Shown: positions 21,109 through 30,872, counted from the first letter of the stretch. The stretch: DNA of 64,000 nt from Alphaproteobacteria bacterium (GCA_024742485.1 JANSYK010000002.1:1426001-1490000); one strand, 5' to 3'. Numbers and translations: made by a program. The notes: generated by a model from the letters alone, not told the origin.

Positions 21109-21649
21109 ATTTCGAGGCCGCAGCCTGTCCGCTCCCCGATCCTCGGCAATACGCCCGACAACCGACCGGGCACGTGAATCGCTGTTCAACATACTGGCAC
21201 ACAGCCATCCGGAAAAGTTGAACGGTTCGAGGGTGCTGGACCTGTTTGCCGGAACCGGCGCGCTCGGTCTGGAGGCGCTGTCCCGTGGCGCGCGATTCGT
21301 CCTCTTTGTCGAAAACTCCGTGGAGGGACGAGCGTTGTTGCGCACCAATATCGAAACGCTCAGCGTGCAGGGACACAGCAGGATTTTCCGGCGGGACGCA
21401 ACTGCTCTCGGCGCACGTGGATCGGTGGAGCCATTTGATTTGGTTCTGGCGGATCCGCCGTACGGCAAAGGGCTGGGCGACCGTGCACTCGGCAGTGCTG
21501 CATCCGCTGGCTGGTTGCGCCCCGGCGCCCTTGTGATGCTCGAAGAGCAGTCCGATTGCGAGGTCGAACCGGGAATGGATTTTGAACCGTTGGAAAGCCG
21601 CACATTCGCTGGCACATCGATGCATTTTTTGGTTTACAGGCCCGATTGA
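21089..21649 (+). CDS. rsmD: 16S rRNA (guanine966-N2)-methyltransferase
   Basis: Methylates G966 of 16S rRNA with SAM. The 186 aa product begins MRIVGGKFRGRSL, overlapping the pseudouridine synthase end by 20 bp. Motifs: IRPTTDRARESLFNIL, SAM-binding VLDLFAGTGALGLEALSRGA, and catalytic LVLADPPYGKG (DPPY). The C-terminal strand FAGTSMHFLVYR is typical. The length is normal. Confidence 0.95.
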   Translation: MRIVGGKFRGRSLSAPRSSAIRPTTDRARESLFNILAHSHPEKLNGSRVLDLFAGTGALGLEALSRGARFVLFVENSVEGRALLRTNIETLSVQGHSRIFRRDATALGARGSVEPFDLVLADPPYGKGLGDRALGSAASAGWLRPGALVMLEEQSDCEVEPGMDFEPLESRTFAGTSMHFLVYRPD

Positions 21650-21727
21650 GGCCCGAAATCTGTTTCATCATCATGGCGAACAATCCCGTTTGCCTTACTG
21701 CTACAGGCAATGCACAATGGATCGACC

Positions 21728-22612
21728 ATGAGCGATCAGATGCTGCTGGACGGCAGCGACGCAAGTTTGAACAAGCCATCCGGCGAGCCGACGGTTGCCG
21801 TCGCATTCGGCGGCGGTGGTGCGCGTGGCTTTGCCCATATCCACATCATAGAAGTGCTCAATGAACTTGGCATCCGGCCGGTGGCGATTTCCGGAGCGTC
21901 CATTGGTGCGATCATGGGATCGGCCATGGCTGCCGGCATGAGCGGCAAGGATATTCGTGACTACACGATGGCCACGCTTGGCCGGCGGGCGGAGCTTGTC
22001 AGCCGTGTCTGGCGGCTGCGGCCATCCAAGGTGGGTGATGTCCTGTCCGGTGGTTTCAGGCTGGGTCAATTCAACATCGAGCGCATTCTGGCGGCCTTTT
22101 TGCCCGAAATCATTCCGGCACGATTCGAAGATCTCGACATTCCGACCCAGATTGTCATGACTGATTTCTATGCGCAGACGGGGGCGGTCAGTTCCAGCGG
22201 TGATTTGCGCAATGCGATCGCCGCCTCTGCGGCCATTCCGGCTGTCTTTCGACCTGTTCTTCGCGACGGCCGCTACATGATCGATGGCGGCATTTTCAAT
22301 CCGGTGCCTTTTGAGCTTCTGGCCGGCAAGGCCGATATTGTGATCGGGATTGACGTGGTCGGCGGTCCGAGCGGCGACGATGGTGACCGACCCTCGACCA
22401 CGGATTTGCTGTTCGGGGCGAGCCAGTTGATGATGCAGTCGATCATCTCCATGAAGTTGAAATCAGCACCGCCCGATGTCTTTCTTCGCCCCGAGGTCAG
22501 CCAGTTCCGTGTCCTGGATTTCTTCAAGGCCGAAGAGGTGCTGGAAGCATCGAGCGGCGTGCGTGATGAGCTCAAACATGCCCTGGACGCCATTTTCGCA
22601 TTCTATCGCTAG
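21728..22612 (+). CDS. Patatin-like phospholipase, RssA type
   Basis: Predicted Ser-Asp dyad lipid acyl hydrolase. It is 294 aa from the ATG at 21728 or 300 aa from 21710. Motifs: oxyanion hole GGGGARGFAHIHIIEVL, nucleophile elbow GASIGAIMGSAMAAG (Ser in GASIG), and catalytic Asp in MIDGGIFNPVPFELL. A C-terminal region with QLMMQSIISMKLKSAPPDVFLRP matches the RssA-like group. No signal peptide, so cytoplasmic or membrane-associated. Its TAG stop is inside repeat copy D, which separates it from the convergent MATE gene. Confidence 0.9.
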   Translation: MSDQMLLDGSDASLNKPSGEPTVAVAFGGGGARGFAHIHIIEVLNELGIRPVAISGASIGAIMGSAMAAGMSGKDIRDYTMATLGRRAELVSRVWRLRPSKVGDVLSGGFRLGQFNIERILAAFLPEIIPARFEDLDIPTQIVMTDFYAQTGAVSSSGDLRNAIAASAAIPAVFRPVLRDGRYMIDGGIFNPVPFELLAGKADIVIGIDVVGGPSGDDGDRPSTTDLLFGASQLMMQSIISMKLKSAPPDVFLRPEVSQFRVLDFFKAEEVLEASSGVRDELKHALDAIFAFYR

Positions 22613-22712
22613 ATCGGTTCGGGTTTTGACGGAATTGGCAAATCCTGAATGCATCAACATCATCAACAACCGACACTGTCGTCACGTTTCTGACAATACG
22701 TGAAACGGTCTG
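22609..22712 (+). repeat. Dispersed palindromic element, copy D
   Basis: Left edge CTAGATCGG supplies the patatin stop codon. First hairpin arms are TTCGGGTTTTG and CAAATCCTGAAT, followed by GCATCAACATCATCAACAAC and CGACACTGT. Second hairpin is CACGTTTCTG...ACGTGAAACG. It ends 8 bp before the convergent MATE stop. Confidence 0.85.
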
Positions 22713-22719
22713 ATGCGGT

Positions 22720-24132
22720 TCAAACAGCGCCTTTGCCCGACGTGAATGGTGAGTTGGCAGCGGGCGGCAGTTGTATGCCGGCGTCTTCGGGTGGTTCGGA
22801 TGGCGGGTTCAGTGCAATCCGGTCAATAACACGCAAACAGACGATGGCGGCCGCAGTCCCGAAGAATACAGCTCCAAGCCCATAGCCGGCGAGCACACCC
22901 ACGGCGCCGAAATAATGCGAACCGAGCCAGACAAAGGGAATGACGCCGAGTGTCGAGCGGCCCCAGTTGAACAGGGTGGAAAGCAGAGGAAACCCGAGAT
23001 TGTTGAAAGCCGCATTGGCAACAAACAGCATTCCGTTAAACAGAAAGCTCAGACTGACATAGAGGCAGAAGAAGATCACGAGTTCGCGGGCTTCGCCCTC
23101 AATCCCGAATATGCCGGCGACCACATTGCGTCCAAGGGCCAGCAGGAGCCATACGACCAGCGTGTAGATGGCAATGATCAGGAAGGAATTGCGCATTGTG
23201 CTGCGCAGCCGGTCGAAACGTCGGGCACCGTAATTTTGTCCGAGTATCGGTCCGACAGCGCCGGACATTGCGAACAGCGCACCGAACGCAACCGGGATCA
23301 ACCGCCCGACCACGGCCCAACCGGCAACAGCGGCATCGCCATAGCCGGCGATCTCCACCGTCACATAACCATTGCCCACCGGTGTTGCGAGCTGGGTGAG
23401 GACCGCCGGAAACGCCACATAGGAAAAGGGGCGAACGGTCTGTGCGATGACGCGCGCCGATGGCAGCGCCAGAATATTGTGAACCCGGTGCAGTCCGTAA
23501 AAGCCGACGATGATCAGCGCGAAACGCGACAGAACCGTTGATATGGCGGCGCCATGGATGCCCAGATCAAGTGCGAATATGAATATCGGATCCAGGATGG
23601 CCGTCGCGGCGCCGGCAACAAGCGTCACATACATGGCGCGTTTGGCGTCACCAACGGCCCGCAGCAGACCCGACATGACCATGCCGATACCGAGCACCGG
23701 CAACGATGGCAGGACAATCTGCATGAATTCGACTGTTAGTCTGGCCGTGCTGCCGCGCGCACCCATGAAGGCAACTAGACTGTCCAGCATCGGGAAGGCA
23801 ATGACAACGGTCGCGATCATGATCAGCGCCGAATAGAACAGGGACGCACCCGCCAGCTGCCGCGCCCTGGCCCGGTCGCCGGCACCCAGCGCCCGCGAGG
23901 TGATTGCCGTTCCGGCGATGGACAGCCCGATGCTGATTGAGATGGTAAAAAACAGCAGCGTTCCGGCATAGCCGATGGCCGCCGCCAGCTCCTCCTGCCC
24001 GAGCAGCGAAATATAGAAGAGATTGAGCGCATCGACCAGAAAGACGGCCATGAGGCCGACTGACCCGGTCGCTGACATGACGATGACGTGACGCAGTGTC
24101 GAGCCGGTCACGAATTTGGCTGATTCACTCAT
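22720..24132 (-). CDS. MATE family efflux transporter
   Basis: Na+ or H+ coupled multidrug/toxin exporter in the inner membrane. The 470 aa product has about 12 hydrophobic segments in two homologous halves: MSATGSVGLMAVFLVDALNL at the start and FPAVLTQLATPVGNGYVTVE opening the second half, with the glycine/proline-rich motifs of the NorM-type family (GAVGPILGQNYGARRFDRLR). The substrate is unknown. It shares the region with a Kef-type antiporter upstream on the same strand (93 bp gap), possibly independently transcribed. Confidence 0.92.
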   Translation of the reverse strand: MSESAKFVTGSTLRHVIVMSATGSVGLMAVFLVDALNLFYISLLGQEELAAAIGYAGTLLFFTISISIGLSIAGTAITSRALGAGDRARARQLAGASLFYSALIMIATVVIAFPMLDSLVAFMGARGSTARLTVEFMQIVLPSLPVLGIGMVMSGLLRAVGDAKRAMYVTLVAGAATAILDPIFIFALDLGIHGAAISTVLSRFALIIVGFYGLHRVHNILALPSARVIAQTVRPFSYVAFPAVLTQLATPVGNGYVTVEIAGYGDAAVAGWAVVGRLIPVAFGALFAMSGAVGPILGQNYGARRFDRLRSTMRNSFLIIAIYTLVVWLLLALGRNVVAGIFGIEGEARELVIFFCLYVSLSFLFNGMLFVANAAFNNLGFPLLSTLFNWGRSTLGVIPFVWLGSHYFGAVGVLAGYGLGAVFFGTAAAIVCLRVIDRIALNPPSEPPEDAGIQLPPAANSPFTSGKGAV

Positions 24133-24225
24133 CTTTCAGACCCCATCGGGCATCTGATGAGCCGCACTGCTCCCGAGGGGCAGTTCACTGTGGGGCCGAA
24201 GTCTGGACTGGATGAAAGGAACACA

Positions 24226-26031
24226 TCATTCAGTGGAGGGGGCGGATTGGTCGATGTCAAGTCGCTCCGCCTCCTTGCGGGGTTTGATCAGCGGTTCCGG
24301 TGTTACCGGCTTGACATGCAGCATGTCGCCACCGGCATAGATGCCTTCCACCGCCTGGATCTGGAGACGCTCTTCGTCTCGTCGGCGCGTTTCGTCCAAA
24401 ATGGCCTGTACCCGCTGAGGATCAAGACCCAGTGCATTGAGAGTCTCCCGGCTGAAGACGAAGCTCGATTCGAGTGTCTCGCGCAGTTCGTACTCGATTC
24501 CGCGCTCCCTCAGGGACAGCGTATGGGCCCGGTCATAGGCGCGGGCAAATATCTTCGCGGCGGGAAACTCCGATTGTAGCACATCGACAATCTTGTCTGT
24601 CGTTGCTTTTTCATGGGTGCAGACCGCAACAAGTTTGGCCCGCTCAACCCCAGCCGCCTGAAGGACATTGCGCCTGGTTCCGTCTCCGAAATAGATCTTG
24701 AATCCAAACTTCGTCGCACTTCGGATGCGGTCGGCGGAATGATCGATAATCGTCACTTCCGAACCACCGGCAAGCAGCGTTTGCGATACAATCTGACCGA
24801 AACGGGAAAAGCCGATCATCAGTACATCCGATCCGGCACCCTCAAAGGTTTCTTCAAGCTGTTCGCGTCCGCCATCACGAAGCAGCCGATTGGCAAGCGT
24901 GGAGGCAAGCGGTGTCAGCGCCATGGAAACCGTGACGATCGCGATCAGCAGGGAAGCTGTCGCATTGGAAAAGATCCCGGCCGCCGCCGCGGCCGTGAAG
25001 ATGACGAAACCGAATTCTCCGCTTTGCGGCAACAGACCGGCGATCCGGATGGAATCATTGTGGGCGGAACCGAAAACCCGACAAAGCGCGTAGACGATGG
25101 CGCTTTTGGCAACCATGAGAAGCGGTACGGATACCGAGATCAGCAGGATGTTCTTGACGATAACGTCGATCTCCAGCGAGAGGCCGACAGCCATGAAGAA
25201 CAAGGCGAGCAATATTCCCCTGAACGGTTCGATATCGGCTTCCAGCTCATGGCGGTAGGATGATTCGGCCAGCAACACACCCGCCAGAAATGAACCCATC
25301 GCCATGGAGAGCCCGGCATATTCCATCAGGCTTGCTGCTCCCAGAACAACGAGCAATGCGGCGGCGATCATCGCCTCGCGCGCACCGGTGCTGGCGATGA
25401 GCTGAAAAATCGGATTCAGCAGATATTTGCCAACAAGCACCAGGAACCCGATTGCGGCGAGCGCAATTGCGAAATCCTTTATCGGATCACCGTCGGAATC
25501 GGCACTGAAGGGTGTCAGCAGGGGGACAAGTGCCAGGATCGGCACGATCGCAAGATCCTGAAACAGCAGGATTGAGAAGGCACGTTGCCCGTATTCGGTG
25601 CTTCGCTCTCCCCGTTCCTCGAGGATCTGCAGCGCAAAGGCGGTGGAAGACAGGGCCAGCCCATATCCGATGATCGCAGCTGCAGAGACCGTTTGCCTGT
25701 CAAACGCGACGACGGCCGCCATCAAAACCAGGCCAGTCAGCATGACCTGAGTCAGCCCGAGACCGAATATCTCGCGGCGCAAGGACCAGAGGCGGGACGG
25801 TTTGAGTTCGAGGCCGATGATGAACAGCAGGAAAACCACACCCAGCTCCGCGAAATGCAGAATCCGCTCACCACTGGTGATGAGGCGCATGATCGGTCCG
25901 ATGATGATCCCGGCGGCCAGGTATCCGAGCACCGTTCCAAGGCCCACTCTCTTGGCCAGCGGTGCTGCGATCACCGCCCCGGCGAGCAGCAGCAATGCGT
26001 AGCCGTAAAAAGACATGCCGTCAGTGGCCAT
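24226..26031 (-). CDS. Glutathione-regulated-type K+/H+ antiporter, KefB/KefC family
   Basis: CPA2 monovalent cation:proton antiporter, 601 aa. The N-terminal antiporter domain (about 1-390) has 12-13 membrane segments with VGLGTVLGYLAAGIIIGP and the CPA2 motif SSTAFALQILEERGE. It is followed by an RCK/TrkA-N domain (about 410-530: DVLMIGFSRFGQIVSQTLL, then IIDHSADRIRSATKFGFKIY and YFGDGTRRNVLQAAG). The C-terminal tail is charged. Role: K+ efflux and cytoplasmic acidification under electrophile stress; the regulator KefF/G is not adjacent. The ligand (GSH or nucleotide) is inferred from the family only. Confidence 0.92.
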   Translation of the reverse strand: MATDGMSFYGYALLLLAGAVIAAPLAKRVGLGTVLGYLAAGIIIGPIMRLITSGERILHFAELGVVFLLFIIGLELKPSRLWSLRREIFGLGLTQVMLTGLVLMAAVVAFDRQTVSAAAIIGYGLALSSTAFALQILEERGERSTEYGQRAFSILLFQDLAIVPILALVPLLTPFSADSDGDPIKDFAIALAAIGFLVLVGKYLLNPIFQLIASTGAREAMIAAALLVVLGAASLMEYAGLSMAMGSFLAGVLLAESSYRHELEADIEPFRGILLALFFMAVGLSLEIDVIVKNILLISVSVPLLMVAKSAIVYALCRVFGSAHNDSIRIAGLLPQSGEFGFVIFTAAAAAGIFSNATASLLIAIVTVSMALTPLASTLANRLLRDGGREQLEETFEGAGSDVLMIGFSRFGQIVSQTLLAGGSEVTIIDHSADRIRSATKFGFKIYFGDGTRRNVLQAAGVERAKLVAVCTHEKATTDKIVDVLQSEFPAAKIFARAYDRAHTLSLRERGIEYELRETLESSFVFSRETLNALGLDPQRVQAILDETRRRDEERLQIQAVEGIYAGGDMLHVKPVTPEPLIKPRKEAERLDIDQSAPSTE

Positions 26032-26267
26032 TTCCGGTGCCCTTTGAGAAAAGACTGTTGTTTGTGCGCCATTTAGCTCTTAGAGCTTGTCTGGATCAAT
26101 AGGAACCGGTTCTCCGCTGGATCGGCAGATGGTGATACATGTCCGGTGATCGCAGCGGTTGCCGGCCGGTCGGGACCGTGTGATCAAATCACGTTCATTT
26201 TTGGCACCGGAACCTTGATGATCCCCCGGCACCACAATAGATGGTGGCCAGAAGAAAGGCCATATTG

Positions 26268-27614
26268 ATGTTTGAAGCGGACAAAACCGAGGAGCTTGTC
26301 GACAAGGCGGCCCAGCTTGTGGAAGCAGCCGGTAAGGCCGGTGCCGATCGTTGTGATGCGGTGGTGGCGCGCGGGCGCTCGACATCGGTCAATGTACGTC
26401 TGGGCAAGGTCGAGGGAACAGAGGCTTCGGAAAGCGACAGCTTTTCCCTGCGTGTCTTTGTCGGCAACAAAGTCGCCAGTGTTTCGGCCAATGCCGGGTC
26501 TGATGCCGCTCAATTGGCGGAGCGTGCCGTCGCCATGGCCCGTGTCTCGCCAGAAGATCCCTTCGCCACGCTGGCGGATCCGGCAGATCTTGCAGCCGAC
26601 CATGCGGATCTCGATCTGTTCGATCCCGCGGAAGTTGGTTCCCAGGCTCTGACGGATGCTGCTCTGGCAACGGAAGAAGCGGCCCGGGCCGTAAAGGGCG
26701 TGACCAATTCGGGTGGTGCCGGTGCTTCGGCCGGCATGGGCGGGCTGGTGCTGGTGACATCGGAGGGTTTTTCGGGCGCCTATATGGGAACCCGGTTCGG
26801 TCGCTCGGTCAGTGTCATTGCAGGCGAGGGGACCGGAATGGAGCGTGACTATGATTTCGATTCACGCCTCTATTATGCCGATCTGGACTCGCCGCAAGCC
26901 ATCGGACAATCCGCTGGCGAACGCACGGTGCGGCGTCTCAATCCACGCCAGATGGAAACCGGATCCGATGTGACGGTCGTTTTCGATCCACGTGTCGCGC
27001 GCGGATTTGTTGGCCATCTCGCCGCGGCCATCAACGGGGCGGCGGTCGCCCGCAAAACCAGTTTCCTGCGCGACATGTTGGGCAAACAGGTCATGGCACG
27101 CGGCATAACGATCACGGATGACCCGCAGATCGTCCGTGGACCGGCTTCGCGCCCCTTCGATGGCGAAGGGGTCAAGGGTACCAGGCTGAACATGGTCGAG
27201 GATGGGATCCTGAAGACCTGGTTCCTGTCGACCGGAACCGCCAGGGAGCTGGGTTTGCAGACCAATGGACGGGGCGTGCGTAGCGGGTCCAACGTCAATC
27301 CGGCGTCGACCAATCTGGCCCTAGAACCGGGCGACAAGAGCGCCGAGGAACTGATACGGGATGTCGGATCCGGGATATACGTTACGGAAGTCATTGGTCA
27401 GGGCGTGAATATGATCACCGGAGAATACAGCAGGGGTGCGACGGGATTTCGAATTGAAAACGGCATTTTGACCTACCCTGTCTCCGAGATCACGATTGCT
27501 TCCAATCTCAAGGAAATGTTCCTGAATACGACGCCGGCCAGCGACATTGACAGAAAGTACGGTACCGCCTCACCCACTTTGGCGGTCGAGGGCATGACTC
27601 TTGCCGGAAAGTAA
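26268..27614 (+). CDS. pmbA: Metallopeptidase subunit PmbA/TldE
   Basis: Partner of TldD in an unusual metalloprotease that degrades or matures peptides; TldE itself lacks the metal ligands. The 448 aa product starts at the ATG 26268 (MFEADKTEELVDK), with GAAAGG 9 nt upstream. U62-family features: VRLGKVEGTEASESDSFSLR, TNSGGAGASAGMGG, TVVFDPRVARGFVGHLAAAI, and FDGEGVKGTRLNMVEDG followed by LQTNGRGVRS. No tldD is adjacent. Its end overlaps the next gene by 14 bp. Confidence 0.95.
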   Translation: MFEADKTEELVDKAAQLVEAAGKAGADRCDAVVARGRSTSVNVRLGKVEGTEASESDSFSLRVFVGNKVASVSANAGSDAAQLAERAVAMARVSPEDPFATLADPADLAADHADLDLFDPAEVGSQALTDAALATEEAARAVKGVTNSGGAGASAGMGGLVLVTSEGFSGAYMGTRFGRSVSVIAGEGTGMERDYDFDSRLYYADLDSPQAIGQSAGERTVRRLNPRQMETGSDVTVVFDPRVARGFVGHLAAAINGAAVARKTSFLRDMLGKQVMARGITITDDPQIVRGPASRPFDGEGVKGTRLNMVEDGILKTWFLSTGTARELGLQTNGRGVRSGSNVNPASTNLALEPGDKSAEELIRDVGSGIYVTEVIGQGVNMITGEYSRGATGFRIENGILTYPVSEITIASNLKEMFLNTTPASDIDRKYGTASPTLAVEGMTLAGK

Positions 27615-28392
27615 CGCCGCGCAGAACGACCTGGAGCTTGTCAGCGAAACCGCCCATGAGGCCGGGCAGATTGCGATGCACTATTTTCGCAAGGATCCAA
27701 AGGTCTGGTACAAGAACGGCGCATCGCCGGTCACCGAAGCGGACATTCAGGTCAATGAATTTCTCCGCAGCCGCCTGGTCGGAGCGCGGCCGCACTATGG
27801 CTGGCTTTCCGAAGAATCCGAAGATGATCAATCGCGTCTTGCCAATCAAACGGCATTTGTTGTCGATCCCATCGACGGTACGAGGGCCTTTGTTGCCGGT
27901 CAGGATGTCTGGTGCGTGAGCGTGGCGATTGTGCACGCCGGCAGGTCTGTTGCCGCTGCATTGTCCTGTCCGGCGCGCGGCGAATTGTTCACCGCCGGAC
28001 AAACAACTGCTGCCCTCAAGAACGGCGTCGCCATCCGGGTAGCGGAGGAACTCTCCGGCGGCAAGATCGCATCCTCGCGCAGTGTGTTCAAAAAATTGTC
28101 CGATCGGTTCGTGGCCGGGTTGGAAAAGTCGGATCACATACCCTCGCTCGCCTACCGGCTGGCAATGGTGGCCGACGGCCGCCTAGCGGCGACATTGATT
28201 ACGGCCAATGCCCATGACTGGGATCTGGCCGCCGCCGATCTCATCCTGGCAAAGGCCGGCGGTGCGATCGTCAATCTGGATGGCGAATCCCTGCGCTATG
28301 ACCAGAAAAGCACGACCCATGGTGTCCTGGTCGCGGCGTCTGTCAGACAGCTGCCCTCATTGCGCGATGCGCTGGGCGACATCGATATCTGA
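27601..28392 (+). CDS. Inositol monophosphatase family protein (CysQ/IMPase-like)
   Basis: Mg2+-dependent phosphomonoesterase; substrates in the family include inositol phosphates and 3'(2'),5'-bisphosphate nucleotides. The 263 aa product uses a TTG start overlapping pmbA. Metal-binding motifs are EESEDD (Glu-Glu), DPIDGTRAFVAG (Asp-x-x-Asp) and WDLAAADLILAKAGG. In Rhizobiales this gene commonly precedes the DUF4170/LPLAT/waaA set, so a link to lipopolysaccharide is possible but not demonstrated. Confidence 0.88.
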   Translation: MPESNAAQNDLELVSETAHEAGQIAMHYFRKDPKVWYKNGASPVTEADIQVNEFLRSRLVGARPHYGWLSEESEDDQSRLANQTAFVVDPIDGTRAFVAGQDVWCVSVAIVHAGRSVAAALSCPARGELFTAGQTTAALKNGVAIRVAEELSGGKIASSRSVFKKLSDRFVAGLEKSDHIPSLAYRLAMVADGRLAATLITANAHDWDLAAADLILAKAGGAIVNLDGESLRYDQKSTTHGVLVAASVRQLPSLRDALGDIDI

Positions 28393-28510
28393 CGGCAATT
28401 GACGCGATGGACAACAGCCCGTAAGACCGGTGCGAACAAGCAATTCCAATCCCGTATCAGCAGCGATTACCCGCGTGAGCCGGCTTCAATTGAGCGACAG
28501 GAAGCAGACG

Positions 28511-28744
28511 ATGGAAAACGACGAAAAGCAGCTCCTACACCTGGTGTTCGGCGGCGAACTCGAAGACTTGAGCGGGGTTAGTTTCAGGGACCTGGAAGAC
28601 CTCGACATCGTCGGCATCTTTCCCAATTACGAGACCGCCCATGCGGCCTGGAGGGCAAAAGCGCAGAAGACCGTCGACAATGCCCATATGCGCTACTTCA
28701 TCGTGCATATGCACAAGCTGCTGAGCCCGGAGGATGACGCCTGA
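28511..28744 (+). CDS. DUF4170 small protein
   Basis: 77 aa from MENDEKQLLHLVFGGELED, a small acidic cytoplasmic protein. It has the family stretches LHLVFGGEL, DIVGIFPNYETAHAAWRAKAQ and MRYFIVHMHKLL. No catalytic residues or export signal are evident. The frame is open from 28430 but the ATG at 28511 matches the family start. It lies between the IMPase and the acyltransferase, upstream of waaA-lpxK, a conserved placement in Rhizobiales. The function is unknown; an accessory role in lipid A/Kdo metabolism is an inference from context. Confidence 0.82.
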   Translation: MENDEKQLLHLVFGGELEDLSGVSFRDLEDLDIVGIFPNYETAHAAWRAKAQKTVDNAHMRYFIVHMHKLLSPEDDA

Positions 28745-28749
28745 TCGGC

Positions 28750-29550
28750 GTGGGCGATCCGGATGCCACGCTACGTGCTGGATGTTTTGGCTGTGCGGAC
28801 CAGATGGCGACCGTCGGATGGAGCGCAGATTTGAGGAAAACATTGAAACGTCTGGGTAAATCGCTGCTCGCTTCAGATGTTTTTCAGTCCTTTGCGGCGA
28901 CCACGCTCCATGCCTTGCTTTCCCTTGTGTATCGCACCAATCCACATGTTCAGGATTCGGATGATCTGGAAGCCGCCGTTGAGGGGAAAACGCCGGTCAT
29001 CGTAGCGTTGTGGCACGGCCAGCAATTGCTGGCGCAATTTGTCAGACCCGGTGATCAGCCGGTGGCAGCGGTGGTTTCCCGCAGCGCGGACGCCGAAATC
29101 AATGCACGTATCCTGAAAAAGGGCAATGTCCACGTCATTCGCGGATCGGGTGGACGGGAGCGATCCCAAACCGCGCACAAGGGTGGCATCGGTGCCCTGA
29201 AGGGGATGAAGGATGCCCTCGATCAGGGAACCAATGTCGTCACGATCGCCGATATCTCGAAAGGGACACCCCGCCAGGCCGGTGAAGGCATCGTGACGTT
29301 GGCGCGTCTGTCGGGGCGGCCGATCATTCCAATGGCCATTGCGACAAGCCGCTATTATGTGGTCAAGAAATCGTGGGACAAGACGACGATCAATTTACCT
29401 TTTGGTCGGGCCTGCCTTAAGCTCGGAGATCCGATCCATGTGCCGCGCGATACTTCGGATGCGGATCTTCAGATATTGCGACAGAGGGTGACCGACGAGT
29501 TGAACCATGTAACGGAAATTGCCTATCGGTCGGTAGGAGCCTCTTCATGA
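28750..29550 (+). CDS. Lysophospholipid acyltransferase family protein (DUF374)
   Basis: Predicted membrane-associated acyltransferase of the LPLAT fold. It is 266 aa from GTG 28750 or 248 aa from ATG 28804; neither has a strong ribosome site. Core motifs: VIVALWHGQQLLAQF (His of the HX-type active site), AVVSRSADAEINARIL, VIRGSGGRERSQTAHKGGIG and PIIPMAIATSRYYVVKKSWD. It ends with a 4-bp overlap onto waaA. The location suggests acylation of lipid A or its precursor, possibly a very-long-chain or late acylation, but the substrate is not shown. Confidence 0.85.
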   Translation: MGDPDATLRAGCFGCADQMATVGWSADLRKTLKRLGKSLLASDVFQSFAATTLHALLSLVYRTNPHVQDSDDLEAAVEGKTPVIVALWHGQQLLAQFVRPGDQPVAAVVSRSADAEINARILKKGNVHVIRGSGGRERSQTAHKGGIGALKGMKDALDQGTNVVTIADISKGTPRQAGEGIVTLARLSGRPIIPMAIATSRYYVVKKSWDKTTINLPFGRACLKLGDPIHVPRDTSDADLQILRQRVTDELNHVTEIAYRSVGASS

Positions 29551-30872
29551 GTCTCCTGTGGGCACGTGTGACATTGACCGCCTATCGCTGGCTTGGTGCC
29601 GCCATCTATCCGTTTCTTGGATCATACCTTGCATTCAGGGCAACCAAGGGCAAGGAGGAGCACGCGCGTCGTCGGGAACGATATGGTTTTGCCAGTTCGG
29701 AACGTCCCAACGGGCCGGTCGTCTGGGTGCATGCAGCCAGCGTTGGGGAGACGACTGCGGTTGTGCCATTGATCGAAGAAGTTCGCCGGCGCGGCATCTT
29801 CGTTGTTTTGACGACCGGTACCGTAACCTCTGCATCCGTCGCCGGTGAACGGCTCGGTAAGTCCGTGGTGCATCAATATGTCCCGCTTGACCTCAAGCCG
29901 GCCATCAGCCGGTTCCTCGATTTCTGGAAACCTGATTTGGCGTTGATCGCGGAATCGGAGATCTGGCCAATGACGATCCTCGAGCTCGGGGCTCGGAAAA
30001 TGCCGCAGGTTCTGGTGAACGGACGCCTGTCGGACCGCTCCTTCACCAATTGGCGCAAGCGCCCGAGCCTGGCGGAGGCGCTGTTCGAGAACCTCTCGCT
30101 CGTGGTTGCGCAATCGGAAGAGGATGCCGAGCGTTTTCGGGCGCTTGGTGCCCGTCCCGTCTCCGTTTCGGGCAATCTGAAGGTCGACACCGCGCCACCG
30201 CCTTATGATCATTCGGAGTATGAATATCTCCACAATCAGATCGGTCGCAGGGCGGTTTGGGCTGCGGTTTCCACCCATGCCGGAGAAGAAGAAATCGCCG
30301 CTGATGTGCACCAGGCACTCAATCCGGCCCACCGCGCCCTGACCATCCTGGTGCCACGGCATCCCGAGCGTGCCGATGAGGTTGAGGAGATGTTGGCGGC
30401 CAGGGGCCTTATCGTTGCGCGCCGTTCTCGCGGTGACCCGATCACCAAGGAAACCGAGGTTTATGTTGCCGATACGATCGGTGAAATGGGGCTGTTTTTG
30501 AAATTGGCCGATATCTGTTTTGTTGGCCGATCGCTGACGGCGACGGGCGGCCAGAACCCACTCGAGCCGGCCATGCTGGACTGTGTCATCCTGTCGGGCC
30601 GCAATGTCCAGAATTTTCGCGACAGCTATAGAAATCTGCTCAAGAATGGCGGCGCCCGTCTTGTCAATGATGGTGATACGCTGGCAAAATCCGTCGAATT
30701 TCTGTTCAGCAACCGCAAGGCACGCGAGAAAATGCAGATCGCTGCCCACAAGACCGTCGATGAGCTGAGTGGTGCTCTGCCGCGCACCGTCCGGGCGCTC
30801 GAGCCGTATATCAAGCCACTGACGGTCAAGGCTGAATTGCAACATGACGGTCGTCGCAAACGCCGATGGTAA
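29547..30872 (+). CDS. waaA: Kdo transferase (3-deoxy-D-manno-octulosonic acid transferase)
   Basis: GT30 inner-membrane glycosyltransferase adding Kdo to lipid IVA. The 441 aa product has an N-terminal anchor (TLTAYRWLGAAIYPFLG), acceptor-domain VWVHAASVGETTAVVPLIEE, catalytic ESEIWPMTILELG, and donor-domain PRHPERADEVEEML, and GQNPLEPAMLDCVIL. It is translationally coupled to both neighbours (4 bp overlap upstream, 7 bp onto lpxK). Also known as kdtA. Mono- or bifunctional action cannot be read from the sequence. Confidence 0.95.
   Translation: MSLLWARVTLTAYRWLGAAIYPFLGSYLAFRATKGKEEHARRRERYGFASSERPNGPVVWVHAASVGETTAVVPLIEEVRRRGIFVVLTTGTVTSASVAGERLGKSVVHQYVPLDLKPAISRFLDFWKPDLALIAESEIWPMTILELGARKMPQVLVNGRLSDRSFTNWRKRPSLAEALFENLSLVVAQSEEDAERFRALGARPVSVSGNLKVDTAPPPYDHSEYEYLHNQIGRRAVWAAVSTHAGEEEIAADVHQALNPAHRALTILVPRHPERADEVEEMLAARGLIVARRSRGDPITKETEVYVADTIGEMGLFLKLADICFVGRSLTATGGQNPLEPAMLDCVILSGRNVQNFRDSYRNLLKNGGARLVNDGDTLAKSVEFLFSNRKAREKMQIAAHKTVDELSGALPRTVRALEPYIKPLTVKAELQHDGRRKRRW

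Noticed and set aside
20630..21625. Long minus-strand frames opposite the pseudouridine synthase and rsmD
   Set aside because: Low-complexity Arg/Cys-rich translations; shadows of GC-rich codons.
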